64,000 bases of DNA from Phoronis australis (taxonomy: Eukaryota; Phoronida; Phoronidae). Positions 50,201-62,605 of the stretch are shown here, one piece after another. The translations under genes and the position numbers were made by a program. The notes below the pieces were generated by a model that was not told where the DNA came from, made no database searches, and was given only the letters and a program-made list of their open reading frames with translations. The stretch's first letter is position 1; each line of letters opens with the position of its first letter. The stretch lies in NCBI GenBank assembly GCA_002633005.1, contig NMRA01000437.1:281816-345815 (forward strand). The letters run 5' to 3'.

Positions 50201-53200
50201 CATGAGCGACTTGTCCTACTTGACAGCCAACCCCTGTTAAGCGCATCGGTGTTGGACAGGTGTATCGAGAAAAAGTACAGTGCCGAGTACAGCTCAGTGG
50301 AGAACTATGTTGAAATGCAGGTAAGATGCGGAAGATAGTGATTTGTTTTCTCTTGGGTTATGGTGTTTATTGTATCATTGTGACATCAAATTAAATATTC
50401 CAAACTACACTTAGATGAGTAATACTGAAGCAATGGTGGCAGTCAAACTTGACTTAAGTACCTTCAATATGTATTTCGGCTCTGGATCTATTCTCAAGTT
50501 TTTATTGAAGTCATCGGTATGATAAGTAAAATATGAAAATGAAAATTTTGGCTATTTTGTTGAATTAGAGGACACATTACTAATACTTTATCTTGTATGC
50601 TACGTAGCAGTCTTGGATTTTTTCATTAATTTATCTAATATGCTCGAGATTTTTCTCAGATATTATCGGTGGTCACGCTTTGTTGATTGTTACTCAGAAA
50701 ACTGAGAATTACTCAAGATTTTTGGTTGAGTATGTTTTGGTGTTGTCCGAAACATGAGACATTATTTTGTGCGATTAATTAAATTTGTAATTTTCGAGTA
50801 ATTTATGGGCCAGTAAATTTTGATGTTTGTGGCCGAGTAAATCTTAGGGAGGTTAAATAGTTCAGCAGTGTTCTGTTAACCCATTCACACAGAATCCAAT
50901 GCATTTTACTACACTTTGGTTCAGTCCCACTTGTTAAGGTCGTAGCTCTGCACACGTGACTTTTCTAGTTGGAAGATAATTGCAGGTGATGCTGTACAGT
51001 CCTGTAAATTTTATTTCACCGTCTGCTATTCATTGTAATCTTCTGTTCTTTCCAGTCACTTCAGCTTGCTTCTCTCCTGTTGACAGTTTGTAATGTTGTC
51101 ATTGTTGTTCAAGACTGGTTTGTCGACAGTCATTTGCTGAGGTTTGTAAAAAGTATAACTACATAACTGCGATTTATATTACAAGAATTTAACTAAATAT
51201 GACAAGCCATCATTTAGTGCCTATTATGACTTACTGATTAATTAAATAAATGTCGCCAGGAAAACGAAATTTACTAAAAAACAAAAAATACTTACTTGGG
51301 AGGGGGGAACCCCTTCCCTCCACTCGGCGCTACGCGCCTCGGATTCGCGCAAATTCTAAACCCCCGCTTACTGAAAACATAAATCTGCCTCTGGAAAGCG
51401 ATCTCGGAGACTTGTGAGGTGTTCATAAACCCACATGCTGTGCCGTCTCTCAAACTACTGTTTTGTTTCATGTTTTAAAGTGGCACCCTTTGTTTTTGCT
51501 TTTTAAATATGTCTAATTAGCATTAATTTTCCTATCTTAATACTGTAGACTGACCTCATTGGTTGTTTTCAATTAATTAAAACGTAAGTAGTATTTCGTG
51601 AGATTTTGAGATGGGTTCTTAAACAGTTGTGTCTTGAATGCCACATTTGTAACAGATCACCTAACTGAGAAAGGCTTGTTAGATTAGAACTTTTTGTAAT
51701 GAGAACAGATTGAAAGTAGAGTGTCAGGGTAACATTACTCATTTCCAGGTTCATTAACACAGCGCAGATGTTAAAACCACCTCCACCCGGATCCAGTCAC
51801 GACACGCCCTCTGGTGGTGGTGGTGAAGACACAAGTGCTGAGCACAGTGCTCATCTAGGTGAGACACCTAGTTGTTGTCACACATTAGACTCTAGCGCCT
51901 AAATATTAAGTAGGTCAATCACGCAAAGTGTTTTCTTTATTCAGCATCACAGGAGTGTTCAGTGTTCGGCAACGCTTATGTCCGAACCTGGTAATATTGT
52001 AATCAATCATGCAGTTTGATTGGAGGTCAGACTTTGGGCACTTCTTCAGGATTACATTTAGAAGTGTGTGAGTTTGTGCACATACTTTTTAAAACATTAC
52101 ACTGACCTCACTGAAGATTGCCAAAAGTAATAGAATGGTTAGAGAATGGAGAAGTTACCTATTGGCGACCTGTTTGTGTTTGGGGACCTAGGTTTCGGGC
52201 CCATCATGGAATCAAACATGTGTTATGTGACAATGACTAATCCGACTGAATGTTTGATCTCAGTCCCAATGTGTCCTAGAAGTTTGACCCTTTTAGAGTC
52301 AACGTAGCCCTTCCGTACGTTCAGGGTCTCTCGGAAAAACTGTCTAACATCTTCAGAGGACACCAGGTGGGCACATACCATAAACCATTGAACACTCCTA
52401 TGGAGTGGTCTGGTTCACCCGGCAGATAAGTCAGACGACAACAAGAAATGCAGGGTGATCAATATGATCGAGTGTCCAGCCAAATATGTTTGGTGAGACT
52501 GCTCGGAATTTAGGAACTAAACTTAAAGAACATTTGGTAACCCTACAGCCATAGGAGAACACCGTATGGACACATCGCATAACATTGCAAACCTACTATA
52601 CTGTCTAGAGAAAATAAATATTGCAATCGTAAAATCAGAGAAGCAGTCGAAATCATGAGCTTTAAGCCAAAATTGAAGAGAGACAGTGGATATGAATTAC
52701 CACATATTTACCAGAACCTCCACGCAAGTAACATCCACCAGGGGTTGTGACAAAGATTCCCGCCAGTACCACAACTAAAGGCCCATGATGCACTCGAAAG
52801 CTTGGTCTGCAAAAAATGGTTGTTGATAAGTAACTACTCTCTTCCTATACTGTGTAACGGTGCCACCTACGATTAGTCATTCTGTCATTAATATAGTTAC
52901 CGGGTTATTGCCTGACTTTCACCTAAGTCACGGAGAGAATTATCTGTTGAAGATTTAAACAGCTGCAAATAAGCAACGCAGGCACACATCGATGTTCTAT
53001 TTCGTGTACTCTGGTACCCGTGGTGGATACCTACTTCTACCTCAGGTATGGGCAAATGTTCAAAATTAATGCTATAAACCATTCTTTGTTTGGCGACACC
53101 ACATGGCACGAAAAGGCTATTTCACGTATCATTTCACAGGCCGGTATTTGAGTGTTTGCACTCTGTTTTCTTGTGGTATTAAACCTTTGGTAGGACTGTC

Positions 53201-56200
53201 TGGATTATCCAATACGTTTAGGATAGCAAAAATACCTTCGAGGAAGGCTTCAAGAAGTACCTATCAGCATGTCCATAAATTGATATTTTCTAGATTCGTC
53301 TAAATAGTGTTAACGCAACTTGTTTTTGTTACAGTATTCGTACAGAACAGGGCCCCCAGTGACATGTTTTCTTCACATGCTTATCAGCAGATGAATCAAG
53401 TCCTGTACAAGCATTTCGAAGATTCCGCTTTAAAATATAAAGGTAATTTCACTATTCTGACATCGATGAGCACTTTGTTGGTGGGGGGGGGGGGGGNNNN
53501 NNNNNNNTAAATTTCAAAATGTCATGAAAAAAATTGTCACGGTTACGCAATTCTTCACCTATTTAACGCTCAACATGACTAAGTAGTGAAGTGTTATTTT
53601 ACCAAATTTCTTTGCCTAAATGCCTATTTTAAAATTTTTAATTGATCACTAGCGTTGGTGGTTCTGTGGTAAATGTTACCTTTATTTGCACTAATATAGT
53701 CATCCTTTGGGAAACGTCACACAAGTGTTGGTGATTATTTTTGTGCGAAATAAGTCAAGAATTACCGTGGACCACATAATTGCTCTGTCTTTATCGAACC
53801 CTGTTTTAATGGATACATAAAATTTCAGACAGGTTTGTCCTGTTGAGCACTTTGCAAAGTTATCAGATATAGAGGTACGATTTTTCAGCAGCCTTCCAGT
53901 TTATATATTTTATTTGCTCATTCACCAATGGAGACTCCTTCATTGTGTTTGCCCTAATTTTGTGAAAGTTTTACATCGACAAGTCTAACTCTGTCAGTAA
54001 AAGTGTTTAATTTCAGAGAGTAGAAAATCTATAGAATTTGATTTTTTTACTTTTTACCAATGTCGTTAATTGGGTGACATGACCATGTCTTTTTAATATA
54101 AATTAGCAAAAATAAAAGCTGCATTGATAGCAAAATAGTATCGATAACATGACCAAATTCGTTCCACACAAATGTTCAAGATGAAATGCCAAAAATGCTG
54201 TCACAGTACTTTTCATAAGTGTCATTTCATTTTTGAGTTACGCAACTTCTGAATTTTTTGACAAAAATCGTAGAAGTTCTAATTTTGTTAGTCCCTTATG
54301 CAAAAGTGAAACAATAATCAATCAATCAATCATGTTATGAATTCGATCAGCCATTTGCGAGCCATGGTGTTCTAAAGTCAGCCAAATTTGGAATTTTACT
54401 AATGTCCTAAATAACCTTAATAATGTACATGAGCAAACATGCACGCATCGTACCCATCAAAACTGTGAAGTGCATGATTTTGCTTTGTTGAAACTTTGCA
54501 CCAGGATGAGTGTAAGTGCACTCACGGACGATGTATTGAAATTTCTGGGTATTCATTCTTTCTGTTAAACATTAAATGACTTTGCAGGTGGGGTCAGTAT
54601 GGCCAACAGAAACTTCTTATGCGATATGTCCGAGGCCGATGATGCCAATGGCTGTAATCTGTTCCTCATACCAGAACTAGACATGACTGAGACTTCAGGT
54701 GAGTACACAGTGGTAGAAGTTATATCTTAGCCAAGTTTTCTCGTAAGACCAAAAGAGCTGTTTTGACTACAATTTCTGTCTGGATCAGGTGTTGTGGCTA
54801 ACTCAATTGCACAAAGTAATCATCTGAGTTGTCAAGTTTCTCCAGAAAGCGGTTTAGGGCTGTTCCAGTAAAATCCGTGTGGGAGGGGGGGACGGCAGTA
54901 GAAATAAAAATTCATGGGTGGTTGTCTTAAGAAAAAAACGCAAATTATGGGTGGCCGTTCCTGTAAAAAGTGGTGCATTAAAAATGGGTGGTCTTTTTTG
55001 ACCAGTCAATGTTGATAGTTTGGTTACTCCAGCCCTCAGAACTAAAAACAAAATGCAATTGGCAAATATCCTAACTTATCCCAAAACAAAAAAGCCCATA
55101 TTGCCAGTGAACAGAGTGCAACATGTTCACTAAGCCATTAATCAAGTCATGGGCAACTTGATATGAGCCAATTGTTTTTCTGCAGTCCTATTGAATTGAA
55201 AAGTTATGCAACACTAAACTGGTGTTAACACATATGAGAAAATTGATGATTTTTTAAAAAAAGTATGAGGAGTAAGATAAACAAGTTCCAATATTCACTT
55301 GACATAGAAGTATAAAAGAGTTTGTGGAGACAGTTTGAGATTCATAGATCCTTATAATTGAAAAAATGTTCATTGAAATTATAGACACATGGTGAACAGA
55401 GACACCTGGTGGCTGCCGAAAGTATTGCTCACAGGCTACTTTAGTTTTTGACAATATTGGACAAGACGACTAGTTCTTGTCTGTCAATCATCTAAGTTCT
55501 TAACAGGTCATCCTGGTGGCAGTTTGTTTGCAAGTGTTGGATTTTATATTTTAACCTATCAAAAATAATTAAAAAATTATGGGTCATGGGTTGGAGAAAT
55601 AAATGAAAAATATGGGCGGTGGGTACGAAATAAAAGTGCCTTCCCCCCCCCTCCCATACAGATTTTGCTGGAACAGCCCTTACTAGCAGAACACATTATG
55701 GTGGTTCTCTGATATTCACTCATCAAATTAATGTAACTCCTCTCACTAGTTGGACGATTTTTTCATTGTTCGAAGTTGATGTAACGTATTTCCTTTAGAC
55801 AAAGGTAAAGACAACTTAGTCGCGTCTGCATAAGCACTGATTTGAAAGTTAGCAGAGGACAGCCATAACCAAATTGAACGTCTGAGCCAGATATTAGCTG
55901 TCTCCTACTTAGGGATCGGGTTCAACATCTCAAGTGCTGACGCTAGCCAAGGTTAATCGTACCTGACCATAGTGAACAAAACTCAAGTCACTCGTCACAG
56001 GAGAAAACTTGGCATTGTGGGCTGGTTGGCTCCTAAACAAGTGTTTTTTCAAGTCCCCACCAGTCAATAATAATAGATAAATTTATGCCTGGAAACAAAA
56101 AACCAAGCCACTCTATTACCACGCTACACTGAGAAGTAGCCCTGTGGAATGTTTTGTCCCGTTAGATTCTGTGCCTGGATCTCACTGTGCATGCCCTGCT

Positions 56201-58275
56201 TTGGACTTCTGTGTTAAACAACTAGACAGTGATGAGCTGGAGAATTATAACCTGGCTGTGGACATGGTCTGGAGCTGTCCATACTGGTTGTTCATGAATC
56301 TTTTACATTTTGTGTATTTTGTCTTTGGATATTGTGGTAATTGCTGGCTTTTGTTTGATGGTGATCTGTCCTCAGTATTGCACAGGTCAAAAAGATAGCT
56401 GTCTTCTGTTTTTGTCAAAGACTGATTCCTTGTTAAAATACACAACTTTTTATCATCAAAGTTTGTTTTGTGAGAGCAAATCAGTAAAATTCATGCTTGT
56501 GGTGAAGTAATGTTTTTATCAACTTCATTTTTGTCGAGAAGTTTCTCAAAATAAAATTTCCACGTGACTACCGGCACATTGTGTTGAACTGCGTTAGTTG
56601 CACAGGAGTTGGCCAGTTAACAGTTAAAGCTTGAGAGGGACAGAAGCATCTGTGGGAAGATATCATGTTCACTTTCAAAACTTAGTATTTTATATGTTCA
56701 CAGACTAATCTAAGGAAACAGAGTGCATGTTTTATTAAAATTTGACATGTGACTTCTAATTATGCTAAACACATGTGGTCTACTCGGCGATGCAGTATTT
56801 TTGTATAAGAATTTAGGAATCCTATAGTGGTATATGTCTTTCTCCACTGTGACCAATATTGTGAAATACCTGTGATTTACTCAATACTGTAAGAAGTTAC
56901 TGTAGGAATCCAATGGTGGAATATGTTTTTACCAGTTGTGTTGAGACAGTTGCCTATAGGACTACATCTTGAATAGTCATGCAAAGGGACGAGTTACAGT
57001 GGCTAGCTAAAGAGTTATTTTTGTCATTTCTGATGGCAGTTGTAACCCATTAGGGTTTCTAAAGGTTCCCAAAAATTGCGCCCTACCCACCGGTTAAGGT
57101 AGGCGACGCGGTTAGTAACGTTATAATGGCGTTAGCAGTCCTACCCTCACTAAACGATCCCTGGGCAGGCTCCCAACCCAAGATAAGGACGGTTGCATGG
57201 TACAGAACGTAGATGATTTAGATATATTGCCTTTGTTGTTATTACACTGGTGTTAAAAATAAGTATGCATAAATACGTCTGTTTTAAATTTTATTCATTT
57301 GATTTATGATTTTAGATGCAAGATTTAGTATGTGAGCTCATTAGTGACATATTCTGTGTGCGTTGTTATGTTATTTGTTTCCAAATTCATTTTCCAGCCT
57401 TACATGTTATTGAAATTTGATTTAGGGCGACACCTTTTGGCAGAAAATGCAACATCAGCATATGCTGGCACCTAGTGAGCATATTTAAAATTACTTCTTG
57501 ATTGCTTCCCTTGTGTTCCTGGGAGACAAGACATATCTTGTATATATAAAACATTTCTATGATGTGGTGTAAATTTCTAATATACTTTAAAGATTTTTTT
57601 GTTATTCATAGATATATTCCACCGGTGCAATCAAATGCCTGAGTTCAAAGGTCATCCCAGCTGTGAGTCAGTCTTGACATCATTCAGAAACCAAATCCTG
57701 TCGATGCCAAGAAACTTGTTAACTCATACCATGCTTTCGGAAAAGAATTGGTAGGTTTTACGGCCAAAGTGTGGGGTTATGTGGTTTATAATCTATTAAC
57801 CCTTCCTTTGATTCCTTGAGTCTAAATGATTGAACATTATATTTGTCTTCATTATCCTTTTCACTTTGCATTCAATTCATAAATTCTTTCAGGGTTTATC
57901 TACTATAAAAATGTTGCGTTATTGAAGAATCAGTAATTCATACCCAGTTCTTCCAACTTATAACATAATACTTGAATATTTGAATACGCTCATTGTTATC
58001 TTTCCAAATTATTACAATGAATGGCTGCAATCAATCATAATACAGTGCATTTGTTTCCATATTGTGTATGGCTTGTGCAGACTAGGGTTTTCCAAAAATT
58101 TATGGGTACGATATTTTACTGTACTGTAGCAAGTGTGTTCTTTATCATACTATTGGCAAGCTCACGTACGAGTGTTTATTCCAGGTTCCATTATACTGCA
58201 AGAACATGGGACGCTGTCAAGAAATCTCAGATGATGTCAGAATACAACAGATTACTGCCTAGCCATGCTGTGTAA
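44255..58275 (+). CDS. SMG9: SMG9, nonsense-mediated decay factor, complete, 470 aa
   Basis: Coding exons: 44255-44320, 45673-45765, 46251-46380, 47699-47862, 49660-49772, 50119-50320, 51056-51141, 51749-51858, 53335-53442, 54588-54698, 57612-57750, 58185-58275; 1413 bases, GT-AG throughout, phases consistent. The basic N-terminus MSDSRDRDSSGRRRRRRGG resembles human SMG9. Low-complexity linkers with PVILAKPGS and PVLMVKPRDD match the family. The G-fold domain carries a P-loop GHQGAGKS (166-173), a switch-like TGIDMFVT, LLDSQPLLSASVLD and NVVIVVQDWFVD. It ends in EKNWFHYTARTWDAVKKS-type sequence. SMG9 binds SMG8 and, through it, restrains SMG1 kinase, which phosphorylates UPF1. Human SMG9 is 520 aa; the difference lies in the N-terminal linker. 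Polyadenylation signal likely at 58563. The first donor (AAG|GTCATT) is weak. Confidence 0.96.
44445..45035. mobile_element. Foldback family B, intact copy (~590 bp)
   Basis: Each arm is about 290 bp and pairs with the other across a centre near 44740. Paired words from the outside in: CCTATAAGCG / CGCCTATAAG, TGCCTCGCACTGACTAAAAC / GTTTTAGTCAGTGCGAGGCA, TTAATTCCCTCCAACTCGAA / TTCGAGTTGGAAGGAATTAA, and TTCAGTTCCCAAAAT / ATTTTGGGAACTGAA. Each tip carries its own hairpin: GTCCTACTG ... CAGTAGGAC on the left and GTCTCTA ... TAGAGAC on the right. No open frame. In SMG9 intron 1. Partial relatives occur near 15700, 43005 and 62845. Confidence 0.85.
45111..45138 (-). repeat. C-rich tract, G-quadruplex potential on minus strand
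   Basis: A run of 11 C, then C5 and C6 blocks separated by short spacers. The minus strand therefore has several G blocks that could form a quadruplex. It lies in SMG9 intron 1, just after the foldback element. Confidence 0.7.
52280..52745 (+). mobile_element. Penelope-like element relic (GIY-YIG end)
   Basis: An open segment from 52307 reads ALPYVQGLSEKLSNIFRGHQ then VGTYHKPLNT; after a one-base shift it continues LVHPADKSDDNKKCRVINMI followed by ECPAKYV. These match the linker and start of the GIY-YIG endonuclease of Penelope-like elements (LPY-x-x-GLSE-L ... KP-NTL ... LVHP-DK). Further on, broken frames give LGTKLKEH, IGEHRMDTSHNI, IREAVEIMSFKPKLKRDSGY and ELPHIY, the usual C-terminal order. 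Stops and shifts show it is dead. In SMG9 intron 8. I see no RT part upstream. Confidence 0.8.
53483..53507 (+). other. Poly-G run and 11-N assembly gap
   Basis: Fourteen G are followed by 11 undetermined bases (53497-53507), 41 bases after the SMG9 exon ending 53442. The gap size is probably nominal. The exon itself is not affected. Confidence 0.95.
53930..54315 (+). repeat. Dispersed repeat family A, copy 3
   Basis: Longest of the three copies. Shares CAGTAAAAGTG, ACTTTTTACCAATG, TGACATGACCATGTC, AACATGACCAAATTCG and TTATGCAAAAGTGAAAC with the copy at 3130-3500. In SMG9 intron 9. Confidence 0.55.
54856..55680. mobile_element. 825-bp non-autonomous element with terminal inverted repeats
   Basis: The left end AGGGCTGTTCCAGTAAAATC is the inverse of the right end, which closes with GATTTTGCTGGAACAGCCCT; the match runs on through a G-rich / C-rich block for about 40 bp. 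Subterminal GGGTGG words repeat inside the left half. No open frame with transposase features is present. It sits in SMG9 intron 10. The flanks (TTT on the left, TTA on the right) give no clean target duplication. Confidence 0.8.
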
Positions 58276-58562
58276 TATACTCAAGCATAAAAATATAGAC
58301 TTTCATTCCCCGCATGTTATAAGTCAAATGTTTCTTGGCTCTTGGGAAAGCCTGCTCTAAGTTGTCGCTGTCGTCGACTCTACAATTTTTGGTTCCCTTA
58401 TGGTAACAGACTGTCCCTCTCAGTGCAGCTTAGTGCAAATGAACCCAACAGCATTTTTGTGGAATCACCCCATGATAACAAGTTATCTTATTATTTAAAC
58501 TATTATTGGTTTCCAATTGTTAACGGGTACTTCTTTTGTATTAGCTGGTTGTATTGAGCAAC

Positions 58563-58568
58563 AATAAA
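58563..58568 (+). promoter_or_regulatory. SMG9 polyadenylation signal candidate
   Basis: Canonical AATAAA 288 bases after the SMG9 stop, followed by a T-rich TTGTTTTCTC stretch as expected downstream of a cleavage site. Confidence 0.6.
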
Positions 58569-58844
58569 TCAATTCTAGTTGTTTTCTCTCTTATGGATTT
58601 GGATCAATAATATGTGAGTTCTCATCAACCCCAGTGTGCAGTCATCTGTGCACAGTCCATTGCCATGTTGTTTGGCTCTGTTCACCACTAGACCCTGAGA
58701 TTTAATTTTCAACCTCAGATTCAAGACTTTTCTTCCCAACACTGTTCTCATTGGACAAGATCTGGACTCCGCACTCGCTAAAAACTAAAAAAATGAGAGT
58801 GATATCAGATACTCTTGATACAATGTCTCATGTATAGAAAAAAA

Positions 58845-58850
58845 TTTATT
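58845..58850 (-). promoter_or_regulatory. CFAP126 polyadenylation signal candidate
   Basis: TTTATT on the plus strand is AATAAA on the minus strand, 220 bases after the CFAP126 stop. The two convergent genes would then end about 280 bp apart with no overlap. Confidence 0.55.
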
Positions 58851-59069
58851 GAAATCCGTTGCAGTGCAACAATGTTTTAACTACAGATAAAGTCATTGCT
58901 TTCATACAATGCAACAAAGTTGTAAACATACATGAAAACTAATGTACAAGGTACGGAAATTCCACAATGTTTTTATGACAGAATAAATAAAACAAATGCC
59001 AACAGCAAAGTTGCTGATGCACATAAATGTTCAATGTATCAAGTGTGTTTTCCCACTGAGAAACAACCA

Positions 59070-62041
59070 TTACACAACCATCGGAGTTCCTGGTGTGGGG
59101 CTTGCCATTGGGTGTGGAGGACTTGCGGCTGGTCCAGGACTGCCAGCTGGAACTGGGCTTGCTGGCTGTGGTGGGGTGGCCACTGGGACATTGAGTTCAT
59201 TTACTACAGGAACACCATTGGGTGTGTTCCTTGCACACACTGGACTGGCAGATTTCCTTGATGGAAGTCGCTCCAGTGGTGGCCCTTGCATTGGTGCTGG
59301 TGATGGTGTTTTTATAGATGGCGGTCTTTCAGTGTTGGGCACAGGAGCTTCGGCACCAGATCTGTGTGAGACGCCGACAGGGGGTGCTGGGGGTAGCTGA
59401 AAGCAAATAGAGATTATTTTTAGACAAGAGAATAAATTGTGCAAATGATATTCAGTTGTGGGTATCCAAGCATTATAGCGTCTTTCGGTCAAATTTGAGG
59501 AACATTAAAACATATAACACCATTTGAAATTTCCATTTCCCTACTTTCTCAGCGAGTCGGTTTTAGTTTTTCTGAAAGCCCACTGCATATGTTGGATAAA
59601 CTGAAGAATAACGTAACATGTAATTTGATTAATTTTTACCTCCTATCTTGACCCGTGTGTGTATTTAGGCCCATGTTGTTTGAAATGGTGTTTTTGGAAA
59701 AAAATGTTTGCTCATTAAGTGTTTTTAGGCATAGTAGTGATTTTACCAAGAGACTCGTTCTTGGAGGGGCTCTTTTGAAAATCTGCAAAATACTCCTTGT
59801 ACAGGCTGGTATCTGAAACTGATTACTTTGTGTTTTTATTTAAATATACTTTGTCTAAGTATGGTTTAAGTAGCAAATTATATAATTTGAATAACTCCAT
59901 CTCCACATGCAATAAAACTGATAGTGACTTCACACTGCAAAAAACCTTCAACTTGTCAATTTGTTAACCGAGTTTTGAAGTACTAATGACAGCAAACAAT
60001 AGACCACTAAACACCATCTAAACTTCAATTACAGTCACAAAGCACGAATTTCATCACTTACATCATGGGATGGCATAGGAACTTCGGGTGTCCTGATTTT
60101 GGGATCCTTCATTTTTCCACTAATAAAGTAGTCCGCCTCTTCTTTCTGTGCCCTCAGCTGTGCTTGAGCATCCAGGCTTCTTGCTGTTGGGTTGGTAACT
60201 TTGTTGCCTGTAAATTTCGATATGTCAAGAAAATATTGGTTCACGCCAATGTTGTAACATCAGAGAGGTGGATACCAAAAGTTGTTTTTCCTGAAAAAAC
60301 TATGACAGATACATTGCTGTTTGCTTGAGTGTAGTGAGCCGTAGTCGGATATAATGTGCCCACTTTTTGAAAACAAGTTTGATGGATGTACATTATTCAG
60401 TGGAGAAAACTGCATGGTTTTCAAAATGCGGGCAATGAGGTGACTACTACCCACCTATTGAGAGACATTCTTTTGCTATATGTTCAGTGGGTCATCCCCT
60501 TATGGCTATTGACTGATGTTTTCATGGCTGCAAATTCTTTTTTTTTCACAATCTGAAAATGGGGACTAAAAGTGGTTATGAATTGTGAAAATTTTTACAA
60601 GATGGATACGAAACTTGATATACAATAAAAACACTCAATTAGAAATATAGGTAGGAATTTTTGACATTAATTATAACTGTGGAGCAAATAATTTATTTCA
60701 AGGCAAAGATTTATTATTGTATCTTCTTCATGAAAAAAACAAGCTAATGACTGAATTGTTGACTTAGAGAACTCATTTGCAACTGTCAAATGTGACCTAC
60801 ACGCTCTCAGTGTTTGGCCTTACCTGGAATTTTGGTTGGCAAATCCCATGTTCCTACAAAGTTGCCCCAGGGGCTTTCTTTGCCACGTTTTACATCTTGA
60901 AATAAATGACCCCTGTCATTTGCAATTATTTGAGTAAATCCGTCGTATTTGTTCGGTCGTTCTTGATATTCCCGTGGTACTTCCCAGTTCTGTAATTTCT
61001 TGCCTTTAAATTCCTTTTCATACTGTAACAGAAAACACTACATTGACCTTTCATTACACAACTGTAACTGCTGAAAGTGTGCACGAAGCATGAGTCATCA
61101 GACTTGTCACTGGACAGGTTATGTCTGTTCTAACGATTCAACTCAAGTCATATCAGTAAATGGTGGCCACTTGGAAAGTGAGCTGGACCTTATTCATATG
61201 CCAATTCCAGTAGATACATCACAAAGGAATTCTGGGTGTTTTTTATTTAACTATAAAGACTGATACACTCAACAGAATCTGGAAATAGCCCATAGAAACA
61301 ATCTTTCAGCAGTTGGGTGAGGTTAGGTCGTAACTTGAGCTTTATAACCAAACTCAATCCAAATTCCGTGCTCTGTATGACACTGCCTCCACTTTCTAAT
61401 AAATAGAAAACTGCATGAGTAACGTGGTGTTCAGTATGCTTCGTCACTGAGACTGGGCAAGAGTTAATGTGACCTGGGCAATGGGTTGTGCTTAAAAGTG
61501 ACTGTCACAGGTAATCTTCTAGCTTTGGATTTTGCAAAGCTGGTAGTTAATTTCCTGCAATCTATGTTATCTCAGACTCAGGAAGTCAGCTATAACCACT
61601 CCACAATCATTTGTTTAACTGTGGTTAACTGGTTCACATCACTTCTGGATAATTTTTACTAGTGGTCTAGGATGATGCCACCAGACAATAGTACTATTAG
61701 TAGGTTGTCCCTGGCCTATTCGTATTCTATCATTTATTTGATGCCCAAGCCGCGTTACTTCCTCATGGTGAACTTGTGGGGTCGCTGTTACCTGGGTGTC
61801 ACAATTATCATATATACCAAAGACCACATTAAACATACCCTCCTTGTGCAAAACCCTATTAGGGGCCTAAGGCCCTAAGGGGCGACTTCTATTATCGTAA
61901 ATTAGTTAGTGCTAGGAAGGAAACCAATTAAAATTCCTAATTTTTATCACCAGACACCACAATTTGTACCTGCTCCAGATCTGAGGCTCTGTTCTAAAAA
62001 TCTTTCTAACTTACCTGGTTACAACTGAAATGCTTAGACAT
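59070..62041 (-). CDS. CFAP126: CFAP126 / Flattop, cilia- and polarity-associated protein, complete, 232 aa
   Basis: Minus-strand exons in order: 62041-62015, 61022-60824, 60207-60062, 59396-59070; 699 bases, GT-AG, phases close. The start MSKHFSCNQ runs into YEKEFKGKKLQNWEVPREYQ. The family core FTQIIANDRGH (38-48) and SPWGNFVGTWDLPTKIPG (59-76) are conserved; vertebrate Flattop has the same words at the same spacing. Exon 3 has TARSLDAQAQLRAQKEEADY, helical and charged. Exon 4 is a Pro/Ala/Gly-rich low-complexity tail ending TPGTPMVV. Flattop is a ciliary microtubule-associated protein that acts in basal body docking and planar cell polarity. The protein is longer than the human one (177 aa), nearly all because of the tail. 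Expression in ciliated cells is expected; I found no convincing RFX X-box upstream. Confidence 0.93.
60356..60434. mobile_element. Short palindromic element D, copy 3 (diverged)
   Basis: Reads GTGCCCACTTTTTGAAAACA, then a loop with TTCAGTGGAGAA, then GGTTTTCAAAATGCGGGCA. The loop's AGTGGAGAA and the GCCC/GGGC ends match copies 1 and 2, while the arms have changed (GAAAAC for GAGAAC) on both sides together. In CFAP126 intron 2. Confidence 0.6.
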
Positions 62042-62600
62042 GGTTAGACAGTCGTTTTTATCGTTTCCTAAACACTGATAAAACGTCTGCACGTTCTTGC
62101 CCTCCCTTCAGCTCGCGTACTGTTGTTCTGGTAGACTTGTGCTTTTGTGTACTCAGGTCTCCAAGAAACCGAAGAGCCAATCACATCTCGATGTTGTCGC
62201 CAGTCCGTGTTGATAATATGGAGAAATACTGAGAATGTGCGAGATTGACCTATATTTCTAGAGGCACATGAAGTTTTTGTTTTTGTGAAAATTGTTTGAC
62301 GAAATGACCCTTTTCCACTTTGGAAATTGCGTAGCCTTGGCTTATGTACCCTATTGGATTGTTTACAAAGCATCGGGTTTGTAAGTAACAATAGAAATAT
62401 TATTCATGATAAAATTGCCTAAAAAGAAACGCATCGCTTCGTTTAGCTGGATTGGTTAAAACTGGGACAGTAGAATAGAGTCTGATGTTACGTTTAAAGT
62501 CCCATCCTATCGCAATCCCCAGGACCAGCCCTTGAACTTATCTGTTCCACGTATCCACCTCTGTCACCAACACCGTGTAATAGCTAACATAAAAACATGA
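62042..62600. other. Upstream region of CFAP126
   Basis: Expected to hold the CFAP126 5' UTR and promoter. No TATA box, X-box or CpG island could be recognised. The open frame at 62068-62391 (minus) has no known motif. Confidence 0.5.
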
Positions 62601-62605
62601 AAGCG

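Noticed and set aside
57050-57190. GC-richer patch resembling a tRNA-like sequence
   Set aside because: No A/B-box spacing or cloverleaf could be drawn.
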